From assembly GCA_017354895.1 (NCBI GenBank), contig CP071497.1, forward strand, positions 3,100,001-3,164,000: DNA of 64,000 nt, in the 5' to 3' direction. The notes beneath the pieces are model-generated. The model was not told the DNA's origin. It did not search any database and worked only from the letters and a program-made list of their open reading frames with translations. Both the position numbers and the translations under genes were made by a program. Shown in pieces: positions 42,560 to 53,463 of this stretch. The stretch's first letter is position 1, and every line of letters starts with the position of its first letter. This stretch comes from Podospora comata (Eukaryota > Ascomycota > Sordariomycetes > Sordariales > Podosporaceae).

Positions 42560-43286
42560 CCGGGTCCTGAATAATTCCATCAACCGCCTCAGATATTGGA
42601 CAACATCATATTCCCTACTCCTTGATATACTTTCTATAATCTTATTTTCATCTGATCAACACGATATTGAGTACATCTAGATAAACGTTAACAGCTAGAT
42701 AGATTTTTACCTAAGTGGTGCAGCAGAATCAACAATCCCGACATTTGCACAACCCCAACCATGCTCCCAAGGTGAATCGTGTGGTCGGACAATGCCTTTA
42801 AAGATTCGAGTTTGAGATGACGGGGTAGTTTCGCACTTGCTGAATATGCTCCAATTTTAATCACGCTGACGTCCCGAGCAGAGTATGGAGGATAAATGAT
42901 GATCTCCACCCTGAGTTCTATTATAACCTGACCTGGATGTCGTTGGGATTGCGTAGTAGGGCTGTTACGCTGCCAAGCCGTTCCCTTTTCCCGTAGCGGG
43001 TGGGCATTCTTGGCATTCATGTCACATCCAAGCCGCAGCGGGCAACTACAACTGGGCCTGCAGTCCCAACTACCTACTTTATGAAACAAAAGCAACTGCC
43101 AGATCGGCACTTCAGCGTATGCAGATGCACAGAGCATGTGGCGCTGGTGACAGTTGCGTTTCCCATCGATGTCCCTGTCAACTTGAATTCATCTAAGTTT
43201 GTGGGTATTTTGGATTCTGTCCATACTGTCAAATACGAGATAGCACACATCATGAGCTCTCCAATTATCCCGCATAGCGACAAACT
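42560..43286. other. intergenic, no feature supported
   Basis: Mixed sequence downstream of the LINE debris. Small open frames without domain character. Confidence 0.4.
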
Positions 43287-43586
43287 CTAACAGGAAGCTA
43301 CCGTTAATGATGGTAGGAGACTGGAGAGGTTTGAAAGCCTGGAGAGTATACTGGGGTTGTTAGCTGCTCGTTTGCTCTCGCTGCTGTAGACAAGTCGGGA
43401 TGATAATTGGCAATCGGTTAAGCCTCCCCTACAACCGGTGCTATATACAGGCTTGGATGAACAGTCTTTAAATATCCAGGTTGGGGACCAAACTAGAAAC
43501 CTTGGAATATCGACGGTAAGGGCAGCGGCTCGGGTCGTAGCCAGAAGCTTCAAGAAAGTAAGAAAGACAGCTAGACGGGTAATCAT
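43287..43586 (-). CDS. possible small secreted cysteine-containing protein
   Basis: Open frame of 99 residues from an ATG at 43586. MITRLAVFLTFLKLLATTRA followed by A-A-L-T reads like a signal peptide, and the mature part has four cysteines (KDCSS, TGCRG, TDCQL and the last residue). Chance frames of this length exist, no homology is known to me, and it sits near transposon debris, so support is weak. Confidence 0.25.
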   Translation of the reverse strand: MITRLAVFLTFLKLLATTRAAALTVDIPRFLVWSPTWIFKDCSSKPVYSTGCRGGLTDCQLSSRLVYSSESKRAANNPSILSRLSNLSSLLPSLTVASC

Positions 43587-43905
43587 AAGACACAAACTAC
43601 CTAGCAAACCAAGTACATGAGGGGGTTGGCAATATTGACGCTGAACAGGATGGTGCTAAAGGTAGTGGGTAGAATCCTAGAAGTTCTGGGGATGTTAGAA
43701 GATGATGATAGAATAGGTATACTAACAGCCCTGCATCATAATGCTGTTGGCACATTTTTAGGTTCTGACTATTATGGAGGTGGAAGATGATGTGGGCGAC
43801 AATATGACCTTCCACACACAGCAAACCACTTTTGTATTATGTACCTGGGTGAAACACCAACACTCAATCTCTCATGTAATATTCAATAAATCTCCTTCTT
43901 TCTCT

Positions 43906-45600
43906 TTACAAATCCTCAGCCACAAAGGCCGCTTCTCCTGCCCCCTCAAATGAAACCCTCCAATTCCTCTCTGCACCTGGCCTTGGCCTCAGCTCAATAT
44001 CGATGTCACAGTCCGGCTGCTCCATTGCCTCCGCCTGCGAAGACTTTTTCGTTGCCGGCATAATCCACTTGCCCTCACTACCACCTGGAAGCACATCAAA
44101 CCTCAGCAACACCATCGCTGTAAACAACAAAATCTCCGTGGTGGCAAAATGTCTCCCCGGACATAACGTCGTCCCGCCACCAAACCCACGGAACGCAACC
44201 GGATCCAGCCTCGGTTCCCCCGGGTTCCGCATGAACCGCCGAGCATTGAAAACCTCGACGTCCTCCCCCCAGACCTCTTTGGAGTGATGTTGCACTCTGG
44301 CAGGCATCATGACAATGCTGCCCTTTTTAATGAGGTACTTCCCATCTAGCATATGATCTTCACTGGCGATTCGAACCGAATTCGCCATGCCGTGAAAGCG
44401 AAAGACCTCTTGGAAAGTTGACCTTAGCGTAGGGCAGTGCTCCTTGATGGTTCTTGCCCGGACGGTGCACATCTCCTCGCCGTTCTCTTCATTGATTGAA
44501 ACCGCTTTGAGGACTTCTTTCCTGCAGTCTTCGGTTACGGCGGGATCCGAAAAGACGTGGTAGATCATCCAAAACGCGGTGGGAATTGTATTGGCGACGA
44601 GGGCAAACATTGCGGCGTTGTGGAAACAACCGATGTCGCTAGCGGAGATGTCCCAGCTGACAAAGTGCTCGGTCCACCGCTGGATGTAGTCTGAACCTTC
44701 GGTGTATCGGCGGTTAATGTGATAGTTTTGGAAAGCTTTGGCGAGTTGGTTGCGAGATTTGATTGCGCTATGGAAGGCCCTGTCAACGTGTCAGCATGGC
44801 TCTTGTGTATGCGGGAGGGATAAAAGGACGTACCAGTGAGGCAGCAGATCCAACATGAGAAACATGATTGTTGGGTGGTAGTTCCGCCAGGCTTCTTCGT
44901 TTACTGGGTCACGCAGCGGGTTATGTGGACCATAAACACTATCCGTCGTGGCCATGAGGAACTCATGGCGAATCCACTCAAACATCCTGGCCCTTTTGGA
45001 ACCTCGGTGTACGATATTGTCCAGCGATGCGGTAAGAACCGCCATGGCATCACCACTGAGCCGATCAAGCGCGGGGCCGCTCGACAGAGATGGGTGGGTG
45101 GCTTTAATGAAGGTGTGAAAGAACCCCGTGTCGGCGATCATATCCTCGCGGATGATTGCCAGAGCATCTTTGCTTACGCCCATAGCGACTTCTGAAGCGC
45201 GAGCCGATACTGGAGGGAAGATCAAGGTGCGCCATTGTCGTTGGACCCTGAGAATAAGGTTGAGAGAGTTGACGATGTAAAGGCGAGTACCTGGGAGACG
45301 CAAGGTGTAGATGGGAAGGTCATGGTGCTTGTTTCTCATATGGGTGTAGAAATCCATGCTCAATTTCACCATTCCAATCACGGGACTGAGGAACGGCACC
45401 GCTGTTGCGACCAGTGGTGGTTCTTTCTCATTCTGTGTCAGATGGAGAACTGCGAACAAGAAGAGGTAGGTAGCTGCCAGACTGCTGAGGGTGGCGGCCA
45501 AGGTTGTGTGATTCGAGAGAAACTCGGAGAGGAGGAAACCCAGCGCTTTGGTTTCCTGAGCGAGGTCAACGAAGCTGGTGTAGACAACCGTGAGTAGCAT
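43906..45600 (-). CDS. cytochrome P450 monooxygenase (CYP7/8-like fungal group)
   Basis: Two exons (45600-44834, 44779-43906; intron GTACGT...TTGACAG) close to 546 residues. Start at the ATG at 45600. Residues 1-70 have two hydrophobic stretches, one a membrane anchor (TLSSLAATYLFLFAVLHL). The I-helix reads MFALVANTIPTAFWMIYH, the A-N-T-x-P-x-x-F-W variant of the steroid 7-alpha-hydroxylase-like class rather than the usual A-G-x-D-T. The ExxR helix is EVFR, the PERF region VFNARRFM, and the heme loop FGGGTTLCPGRHFA has its Cys ligand at about 462. Expected to act at the ER with a CPR partner. The substrate cannot be read, and no biosynthetic cluster partner is next to it. Confidence 0.9.
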
Positions 45601-46472
45601 GGCAGCCAGTTTGTTGTTCAACCGCTAAATAATAGTAGGATAGATGTTTGAGATCACGAGAGAACAGTGTAGCGAAGAGGAATTGTGCGGGTGATTGACG
45701 CAGTCGTGTTTTGAATTGCAGCAGACGCGTCAGAACGGTTCTGTTGGTTGGGCCAATACAACGCTGGTCCAACATCTTGTACAGTGTATCTCTGGTAATA
45801 TGACACTGTGACATTCCAAGAACATCGAGCTCAAGAACTCGAGTTTGACCAGATAGTGAAGTACTTTGTTCCATGAAGCTGTCAGTCAGAGTGACATGTC
45901 TACTCGGTCTGGTTTACAATAAAGCCTTTGTCCTGTGCCAGGCATGGGCAGGCAGCTAAGCAGCTAAAGATGCCTTAACTAAAAGCTATCATTTAGCAAT
46001 ATCTCAAAAAGAGGATAAAAACGTTCAGACAACTAATCAATCGTAAAAGCTCAAAGACGATAAGTATGGATTCCCATGGTGGATGGCTGTGACTAGAAAA
46101 AGTCAGCAACAAAAAAAAAGGGGGGTGGAAATGGTCTCGCACTGGAGCGATCTCGTGAAGTATAGGAATTGGCCTACAACTTACGGCGCAACTCAACTAG
46201 GAGAGCCACTGCACCATAATATCTACCTTTGGGCAGTTCGATATCTACTGGTGTGGAACTTGAAAGTATCTTCCGCCGGGCCCTCGCCCTTCCTCTTGCT
46301 GCACCCTTGCAATAGTCAACCCTAACCCAATCCTTCCACACTGCCCAGAGGCCTCCACACTGCCCGCTGCCTGATGGACGATGGCATTTGATGTTTTCTC
46401 TTTCCAATCGCGCAACAGCTCCTCTGCCCAAAGGTTGTCACCAGCAGTCTTTCTGCACCACACCAACAAGCC
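45601..46472. other. divergent promoter region of the P450 and HET genes
   Basis: No gene is supported. Small frames on the minus strand at 46174-46513 overlap each other in all phases and look like chance. Confidence 0.45.
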
Positions 46473-48908
46473 ATGTCGCGACCCCGTTCACAATCGCTTC
46501 CAGTAATCAACACGCCACATCGATATCCTCCGTACCAATATCAGCGCCTTTCCTCCCCGAGGCACATCCGAATCATCCAACTGCTAGGCTACGACCCTAT
46601 ACTCTCGCGCGTTTTCATCAGTATAGTAGAGCATGACCTCTCCACCTTACCGAAGCGCTTCACTGCACTCTCATACACCTGGGGCTCAGCCATCGAGACA
46701 TTTGAAGAGATGCATCACTCAGCGATCATCGGCCCCGACAAAGCGCGTTTGTCAAAGAATTCGCGCGACATTGAGCTAGTTGTTGTTCCGCCAGAAGCCC
46801 TTGAGACCTTCAAGCGCAGCGATGATGCCTCATTGGATCCCCGAGGATCCATGGTCGACTTGTACACCACCCCAGTCACTACCATCACTGTTACGGGCAA
46901 CCTGTCGAACTTCTTCCGGACGTATATGACCCAGACATGGCCGAGGAGGCACGCCCAAAGTCAAGCTTGTTGGGGACCCACAATCAGCTTGGAGGAAAGC
47001 ACCAATTTCTGGATTGATGCCGTGTGCATTGATCAGAACAATGACGAGGAAATCGCCGCCCAGATTCCCATCATGGGAGAGATCTACTCTTCCGCTGGCA
47101 GGGTATTGGCATGGCTTGGGGCCGATGAGGCAAGATTCAGTGTGTTCAGATGGTGGCATGACACGGTCTACCCAAGAATGCGGCATGTTTTGCACCGCGC
47201 TGGGGAAAAGGGAATTCTGTCTCTCAGGGCCTCCAGTTGCTTCGATATCGAACTCTGGGCGGATGTTTTTGGATTGGCTCCTCCGGTTGAGCTGGGAGTT
47301 ACGAACTGGCTTGATGCATGGACGGAATATTGGGCATTCTACCGCACAAGGCGTTATTTTCACAGGGTCTGGATCTGCCAAGAGATTGTCCTCGCAGACC
47401 GTCTACAGACATATTGTGGAAGTGGAGAGCTAAGCTGGGGCGACATGATTGGCTTTACGACTTTATTGGGGACAATACATTGGGTTGACGCTATCGGCAC
47501 CCAGTGCCGAGGGAATCTTCCCCTTGAGTGGACTCCATCCATCCGTGGGTTCGGTATTGGCGACCTCTTTGAGGTTCAGCAACAACAAAATAGCAAGATT
47601 TGGCAAAGTACTGGTTGGGTCCGCCAATGGTTCGCCACTATCTCAGCCGTCCGCCGCCGCGGTTGTTTTAAACCCGAGGATAGAGTCTACGCTACCGTCG
47701 GTATCCTTCAGCAACTCTTACCCCCCAACACCCCCTTGCCGATCCCCATCGACACTACCTACACACCCGAGCAGCTCTTCACCTTCACCGCCGCCGCCAT
47801 CCTCAAGAACTGGCCAGAGCTCTCGATCTTTGCCTTTCTCGAGCACAACGCCTCCCGTGCTTTCTCGTCACTGCCAACATGGGTTCCCGACCTGTCGATC
47901 GACGACTTTCCCTGGCCGCTGGGTCCTTTCGACACCTACTTCGGAGCCGGGATCGCCACTTCCGCTCCACTGAAGGAACTCTCAGTAAACGATTGTTTCC
48001 AAGCCCGTGCTACCGCCCCAATCCCATCGTTTCGACATATCGACCCGATCAAAGGACAGTTTGCCTTGCGCGGCAGCAAGCTAGATACCATCAAGCAAAA
48101 GTACCCCTGCACTCATGTGTACGATATGAAGCTCGCCGAGCTGGCGATTGAAGTGTTGGCCAACCTCTCCGTATACTACGCACACGACTTGGTCCAGGAA
48201 GAAGAGACGGGAGCAACGCGGGGACAGTGTAGGGTGGAGGCCTTGATACATACAATGACCTGTGCTGGGATGGGGTTTTCTTCTTCTCGGGGCTCGATGG
48301 AGAAGACTAGCCAATTGTTTCCTTCGTTCAGGAGGTGGTTGTTGATGAGTCTGTCGCAGGTGTGGTCTGGGATTGACCCGGTGGACAGGTTGCATCCGGC
48401 ACATACGGCGAGGGATGACGTGGAGCTGCAGGAAAGGAGGGCTAAAATGATGGAAACGATGACGAATGTAGGAATGTCGAGCAAGTTCATGCCTTGCATG
48501 AAGGAGATTGAAGAGATGGCAAGTATGATTATCGCGGCGGATAGAGGAGAGGGGCAATGGCCTGGGTTGCTTGAGCAGCCACTGGAATTCAGTGATCAGA
48601 TCAGGAGGGTTATGACGGACAGGTGTTTGTTCACCACGGAGAATGGTTGGTTGGGGATCTGTTTGGATACTGCTCTGGAAGGCGATGAGGTGTGGATTTT
48701 GGAGGGTGGGGCCGTACCATACGTGTTGAAGAAGAGCGGGAGTGAGGTAGAAGTCAACATTGAGATGGCAGGCGGTGAAACACGAATATCGAAGGCAGAA
48801 GGAAGAAGATTTGGAGGCGAGACATATGTCCATGGCGTTATGAACGGCGAACTCCTTGACAAGGCTAGAACAGGGGCGGTCCAGTGGGAAGAGGTGGTGT
48901 TGATTTAA
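46473..48908 (+). CDS. HET-domain (heterokaryon incompatibility) protein
   Basis: Single exon, 811 residues, start AAGCCATGTC. IRIIQLLGYDP is followed at 65-71 by ALSYTWG, the first HET signature. After an unusually long insert (about 90 residues) comes FWIDAVCIDQNNDEEIAAQI, the second signature, and then IYSSAGRVLAWLG, the third. YFHRVWICQEIVLADRLQTY is the W-x-x-R-x-W-x-x-Q-E-like block. The C-terminal TENGWLGICLDTALEGDEVW and GEVYVHGVMNGELLD-type end are usual for this class. HET domains are death-inducing modules of fungal non-self recognition with a TIR-like fold. The downstream kinase-like gene runs in from the other strand and overlaps the 3' end by 44 bp. Confidence 0.92.
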   Translation: MSRPRSQSLPVINTPHRYPPYQYQRLSSPRHIRIIQLLGYDPILSRVFISIVEHDLSTLPKRFTALSYTWGSAIETFEEMHHSAIIGPDKARLSKNSRDIELVVVPPEALETFKRSDDASLDPRGSMVDLYTTPVTTITVTGNLSNFFRTYMTQTWPRRHAQSQACWGPTISLEESTNFWIDAVCIDQNNDEEIAAQIPIMGEIYSSAGRVLAWLGADEARFSVFRWWHDTVYPRMRHVLHRAGEKGILSLRASSCFDIELWADVFGLAPPVELGVTNWLDAWTEYWAFYRTRRYFHRVWICQEIVLADRLQTYCGSGELSWGDMIGFTTLLGTIHWVDAIGTQCRGNLPLEWTPSIRGFGIGDLFEVQQQQNSKIWQSTGWVRQWFATISAVRRRGCFKPEDRVYATVGILQQLLPPNTPLPIPIDTTYTPEQLFTFTAAAILKNWPELSIFAFLEHNASRAFSSLPTWVPDLSIDDFPWPLGPFDTYFGAGIATSAPLKELSVNDCFQARATAPIPSFRHIDPIKGQFALRGSKLDTIKQKYPCTHVYDMKLAELAIEVLANLSVYYAHDLVQEEETGATRGQCRVEALIHTMTCAGMGFSSSRGSMEKTSQLFPSFRRWLLMSLSQVWSGIDPVDRLHPAHTARDDVELQERRAKMMETMTNVGMSSKFMPCMKEIEEMASMIIAADRGEGQWPGLLEQPLEFSDQIRRVMTDRCLFTTENGWLGICLDTALEGDEVWILEGGAVPYVLKKSGSEVEVNIEMAGGETRISKAEGRRFGGETYVHGVMNGELLDKARTGAVQWEEVVLI

Positions 48909-50102
48909 GGTTGGAACTCCAGCCCTGCCAAGAAACCCTTGCTGCGCCACGAGCCATGCCAAGAATGACCAGACCGTACCGTAAACAGCCCAACGACCAG
49001 ACTTCGCTTTCAGGGCTTGGGTCTCGCCATCCAAATAACACCTCAGGTGCGGTGTATTCCTTTGGCAGAGCATCCTTCCCGATCCTGAACAAAGTCTCGA
49101 TGGTACATTCCTCCCGGCGCGATTTGCTGGTCATAGAACTCCTTAAGAGCGTACCAAGGTTGAGGTTCGGACTCATTGAAGCGCCAGGCGGCGCCCATAT
49201 CAATGAGATAGGCCTTCGGTATCTTCTCATCATCATCCTCCGTATGGTAATCCGTAATATTCTTCCTCTTTGCCGCTTGCCTCGCAGTCAGAATCTCATC
49301 CAACAACTGGTAATCCCAGCTCTGCCTTCAAAACCAAAAAGTCCGGCCTCACCCCTCTAAACCCAGCTTCTTCCCTCTTAACCGGCAGTCCGTGTTCATA
49401 CCCCCTCGGACACCCCCCATAAGTCCCTCCCACCTCCTCCACACTCAACCTCCCCAGCCCCCTAACCTCAAACAACATACTCTCCGGCCTCGCATCCCCA
49501 TGACACAACCCCAACCCGTGCATCGACTCGACCGCATCCGCAACCATGTAACAAACCTGCTTCTTCACCTTCCAGATACTCCTCCCTGATTTCTCCGCTA
49601 GATATCTTAGATACCCCTCGTCATCAACTCTTGGTTCTAAGACAGGGTAAACCAACCCGCTCCTAGTGCCGTTCATCCTCCCGTCGTCATCAATCTGGAA
49701 TTTATCCAACGGCACGGCAAGACGCAGTTTCTCATAGGCGATTCTTTCGCCTATTCTGAGGACGTCACGCTTTTGTTAGATGAAAAAGACTGTGTCCCCG
49801 TGGTGAAGGCGGGAGGCGCGGACGTGGAAGATGCGGATGGCTTTGTAGGGGCGGCGGCGGGCGTTTTGGTCGAGGCAGAGCCAGACTGTGCTGTTGCGGC
49901 CATGGCCTAATTTGTTGAGGACGAGGAGACGGGAGGCGATGACATCTCCGGGGAGTATGGGGTGGAAGCCGAGGGAGTGGTAGAGATAGGGGGATTCGAC
50001 GAGGGTGGGGAGGGGTTGAGGGAGGGTGGTAGGTTTGATGAAGTTGATTGTTGGGGGGGTCAGGGGTGTGGTGGAGGGAGAGGATTGGTTGTTGTGGGTC
50101 AT
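48865..50102 (-). CDS. truncated SRPK-like protein kinase, probably a pseudokinase
   Basis: Four exons (50102-49824, 49769-49353, 49306-49155, 49084-48865) close to 355 residues with introns of 54, 46 and 70 nt; without them stops and phase jumps would occur. N-lobe: GDVIASRLLVLNKLGHGRNS and TVWLCLDQNARRR, a G-x-G-x-x-S-x-V loop as in SR-protein kinases. The VAIK Lys appears as Arg (YKAIRIF). The catalytic loop is CHGDARPESMLF in place of H-x-D-L-K-P-x-N: Asp kept, Lys and Asn changed. DFG is DMG (AYLIDMGAAW). YTAPEVLFGW and SPESEVWSLGCL end the recognisable fold; the rest of the C-lobe is missing, replaced by about 40 unrelated residues. Its 3' end overlaps the convergent HET gene. It is likely not an active kinase. 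Confidence 0.7.
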
Positions 50103-51180
50103 ATTTTGGTGGTTTCTTGTGTGTCTAGGAGTAGGAGTTATTGATGTGAAGTGTGAAGGAAAGTTATTTCTGTTGTGGGGAGAAGTTGCAAGTTTGTCTG
50201 AAATAGTCAGCTGCGTGGAAGAAGAGTAAACAATCGCTGCTTTGTTGAAGCCCGTCAGTCTCTTTGTCACAACACGTTGAGTTGCTGGGGAGGAAAAACC
50301 AAAGCCCCTCAGAGAAACACTTCTTTGTCCAATTTACAGCCATCCAAAATCTGCCAGTTCTCCAGTGTCTTGTCAATATCTCAAAACTCAAAACTCAAAA
50401 ATCATAACTGGGGTCTATAGCCTGGACTGTTGAGCGGGACTCCCGTAGCGGGAACCAGATCCCTGAGGTCACCGAGTACCCTAGATAGAGGTCAGGAAAG
50501 TGATGGCCGTTTGAATATTGCGAAATGCATGAAGTGCATCCACAACTTGTCACGTACTGCTCCCGCCATGTCTGGTTTTCAAAAAACAAGGCGGAGATCT
50601 AGGTAACTCGGACGGTAAGTGGGTTAAACAATGGGGAGTAACAAAGCAGCGGTTGCTCACAGCTGCAAAGCTGCTTTGGGGCCCACTCGACGATTACTTG
50701 GAAGAAATTATCCTCGCCTTTACACAGTATGGTAACTTGGTTGGCTTATGTGACAAGGGCTGTAACATCAGAGCTTGGAACTCATGGTTCAATTCAGGCT
50801 AATAATCTTCAATGGCCTCGAAGTCTGTGATACTGAAAAGAAGAAGAAGGAGATACAGTCTCGGTGATCCTGAACGCGTATTTTATCCTCCTTCGCGTGG
50901 CCCGTGCCCTTGTTGGCCTCAGGCCTTCGCCAAGTCCTCCAATATCCTACTGGGCCAGTGGGCTTCCTTTGATAACCGCCATGCCTCTGTTTGTCTGCCT
51001 CACTTTGAACGAGAGGCTCACAACTTGCAGTTACCCCTCCTTGCGGTGGTATCGACAGTGTTGTTGGGCGTGGTTGCAGGTGGTTGGCTTTTGCCGTGTG
51101 ACAGCTTAAATATTTCCATTTGCTGCTGACTGTTGGCTTCGACGCTTCAACCTTACCGACAACACCAATCAACTTGCACC
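50103..51180. other. divergent intergenic region
   Basis: Upstream of the kinase-like gene (minus) and the deaminase (plus). No gene is supported; the frame at 50789-51313 is antisense to the deaminase start. Confidence 0.4.
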
Positions 51181-51750
51181 ATGACGCTGACCTCGACCAT
51201 TGCGCCTTACGACCACAAGGCGTACATGCGGTACGCCCTTGAACAGGCGAAGCTCTCGCCACCCTCGCCTTCAAAGTTTTGCGTGGGCGCCGCTCTGGTT
51301 GACGCCGACACAAACCGGGTTATCTCAACGGGTTATTCGGAGGAACTGTCCCGCGACCGACCAAACGATCCCGGATCTACCCACGCCGAGCATTGCTGCT
51401 TCATCAAAGTAGCTGACGAGAATGGAATCCACGACTTTGACATCGCGCCTGTCCTTCCGCCCAATACGGTACTCTATACGACCATGGAGCCTTGCAACCA
51501 GCGGTTGAGCGGAAACCGGACATGTGTTGAGAGAATTCTGGGACTTGGGAGCGCGATCAAGATGGTTTATGTCGGAATTCGCGAGCCAAATACGTTCATT
51601 CAAGATAACCAGGGTATCAATAGGTTGGCAGCCGCTGGCGTGAAGGTTGTGTTGCTCGAGGACGATGATACTCTTCGCCAAGAGATTCTGGAGGTCACGT
51701 TCGCTGGACATGAAAAGAGGGGTGCCACGAGCAGTTCCAGTTTTTGGTAG
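51181..51750 (+). CDS. cytidine-deaminase-fold enzyme, DRAP-deaminase-like
   Basis: Single exon, 189 residues, start TGCACCATGAC. KAYMRYALEQAKLSPPSPSK leads to FCVGAALVD. The zinc site is complete: H68-A-E70 (STHAEHCCF) supplies one ligand and the proton-shuttling Glu, and P104-C105 with C115 (TMEPCNQRLSGNRTC) the two Cys ligands. The P-C-N-x-R-L-S-G-N-x-x-C spacing resembles the pyrimidine deaminase step of riboflavin synthesis (Rib2-type deaminase) more than cytidine deaminases with P-C-x-x-C. Deamination of a pyrimidine ribotide is therefore the best guess, in cytosol. It stands alone, without a pseudouridine-synthase part as in yeast Rib2. Confidence 0.85.
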   Translation: MTLTSTIAPYDHKAYMRYALEQAKLSPPSPSKFCVGAALVDADTNRVISTGYSEELSRDRPNDPGSTHAEHCCFIKVADENGIHDFDIAPVLPPNTVLYTTMEPCNQRLSGNRTCVERILGLGSAIKMVYVGIREPNTFIQDNQGINRLAAAGVKVVLLEDDDTLRQEILEVTFAGHEKRGATSSSSFW

Positions 51751-52540
51751 GGCACTTCAACTCAAATGCATTCTTTCAGCAGAGAGGGTTTTCTTGAAAT
51801 TTCCGCATACTTGAACATGTTAAAGTTGGAAATGAAATGTTTCATGAACCCCCGCATTGGCGTGGAACGAAAGAAGGTGACAGGAGCTGAGCAGGGGACG
51901 GAAAGCACCCGACTGCAGTGTGCCACAGCCCCGCTAAGGGGAGATACTCCACGATGTTTGGCTAACCAGGTTATCAACCACGATCCCACCGTCATTTTTC
52001 CCCGCATTCACGAGCATCGCAGCACCGCCAGGAAGACTGTCTCACAATATCTGGCTGTCACACTACCACCTGGGCGGAACCTGGGCGGAACCTGGGCGAC
52101 ACAACAGACCCTGCCATCTCTTGAGTCACGAGAGCTGACAATGGTAAGTTCCAATTGTTCTTCTTACATACCCCTTACCACAGAGATCCTATTATCTTGA
52201 TTGTGACGACTCCTTGATCAAACTCCCCTGACGTTGCGATCCTAGTGCTACCTAGCTAAGGGCCAGCGTTACAGACACCCAGGTATAAGCCTGGTAGTAC
52301 AACGGTCTCAAGGTAGTGAGTGTATTGCAACTAGCTAGGCCACTCTACGATTACACTGAACTTGAAGAAGAAAGGAAAAGAGAGAGAGAAAGTTGACAAC
52401 ATGAGCCTCTGATATGGTTGAGCGCGTTGGCCAGTGCGCGGTGATAGAAGGTTCTGGAGTAGACTAGTGGTCTGTGCATGTGTTCTGGGAATAGCTTCAT
52501 CAAGGCCGAGGGTTGCCGAGGTCCATGCCAGGGTTCAGCC
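51751..52540. other. intergenic, leading into LINE debris
   Basis: 3' flank of the deaminase, then repeat-like sequence. At about 52070-52100 a GGGCGGAACCT-type short direct repeat occurs. No gene is supported. Confidence 0.4.
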
Positions 52541-52544
52541 CGTT

Positions 52545-53006
52545 ACAGTTAGGATTCGCTGACGATACGAATATACTAGCCTTTGGAAAACACTCCAGCA
52601 CTACTGCCAGCAGCTCGAGGAGGCTTGGTCAACCTACCTACAATGAGCTACAGCCCACGGCATGGAATTGAACCTAGCGAAGAGCGAACTAATACACTTT
52701 AACAAGGGCCGAGCTCAGTGGACTGAGCCACCACACCTAGCCTAGCCAGCGAGCCGAGAGAATACAGAAATTAAACGACAGCTTTATGCCAGATTCTTAG
52801 GTATATAGCTAGACTGGAGACTGAACTGGAGAGCGCATGAGGCGAAGGTAGCTGAAAAGCTGAGGACTCAGGACTACGCACTATCTAGTATTGCAGCTAA
52901 GACCTGGGGCCCAGACCTCATTAGAGCGCGGGAGGTATACATCAAGTGCATCAAAAGCGCTATAGCATATGGAGCTACCAACTACCACACACCCACACTA
53001 GCCGGG
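52545..53006 (+). mobile_element. LINE (Tad1-like) reverse transcriptase fragment, decayed
   Basis: Reads LGFADDTNILAFGKH, the F-A-D-D reverse-transcriptase core, then after a phase jump QQLEEAWSTYL, HGMELNLAKSELIHFNKGRA, WRLNWRAHEAKVAEKL and TWGPDLIRAREVYIKCIKSA IAYGA-type text, all typical of Tad-type LINE elements. At least three in-frame stops break it. It ends abruptly at the LTR-like repeat at 53007. Confidence 0.75.
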
Positions 53007-53460
53007 GTGTGACGAACCCCTGATCAGAACCTCTGAAAGGGATACTGGCTGAAGGCTGCTTCTGAATAACGGTTCAGTGTAGCCAAAAGGCACACAACAA
53101 AGATCACCAATTGTCTCTCGTAAGTGCTTGGTCCTAGAACTCACGATGTGAATTGCATACTAGAGAACTGTCTACAACCAGCCAGTTTCTCCGTATATAT
53201 ATATAGACCTCACTCTCTCCTAGACCGTTGGACCGTTCCTATCTCGTCAGTCCATCGGTCCCCTTGTACCGACCTCTACCTATCGGTCCATCGGTCCCCT
53301 TCTAATTGGTCACCTACAAAGATCTCCTTATCGTGATACCTCTTTCTTATTGGCTCGTTTATTGTGTCTGCCCGTGTTCAAGGTCGTAGCACGGCACACT
53401 CTTTTAGGGTAGAAGGGAGTAGGAATAATAATAAAGTATTGCTCAGTTAGTTGGGGACCG
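53007..53460 (+). repeat. LTR-like repeat copy B
   Basis: Starts TGTGACGAACCCC and shares ordered blocks with copy A at 40206. It has an inner tandem repeat of a TCCATCGGTCCCCTT unit (about 53248-53300), an AT run (TATATATATAG) and a possible TG...CA outer form. It abuts the truncated LINE fragment directly. Confidence 0.5.
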
Positions 53461-53463
53461 TGC

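Noticed and set aside
49770-49823. in-frame TAA and phase jumps in the kinase-like gene read as frameshifts
   Set aside because: GT-AG introns of 54, 46 and 70 nt remove the stop and both phase jumps, and the exon sum closes at 355 residues, so the gene is spliced and not frame-broken.
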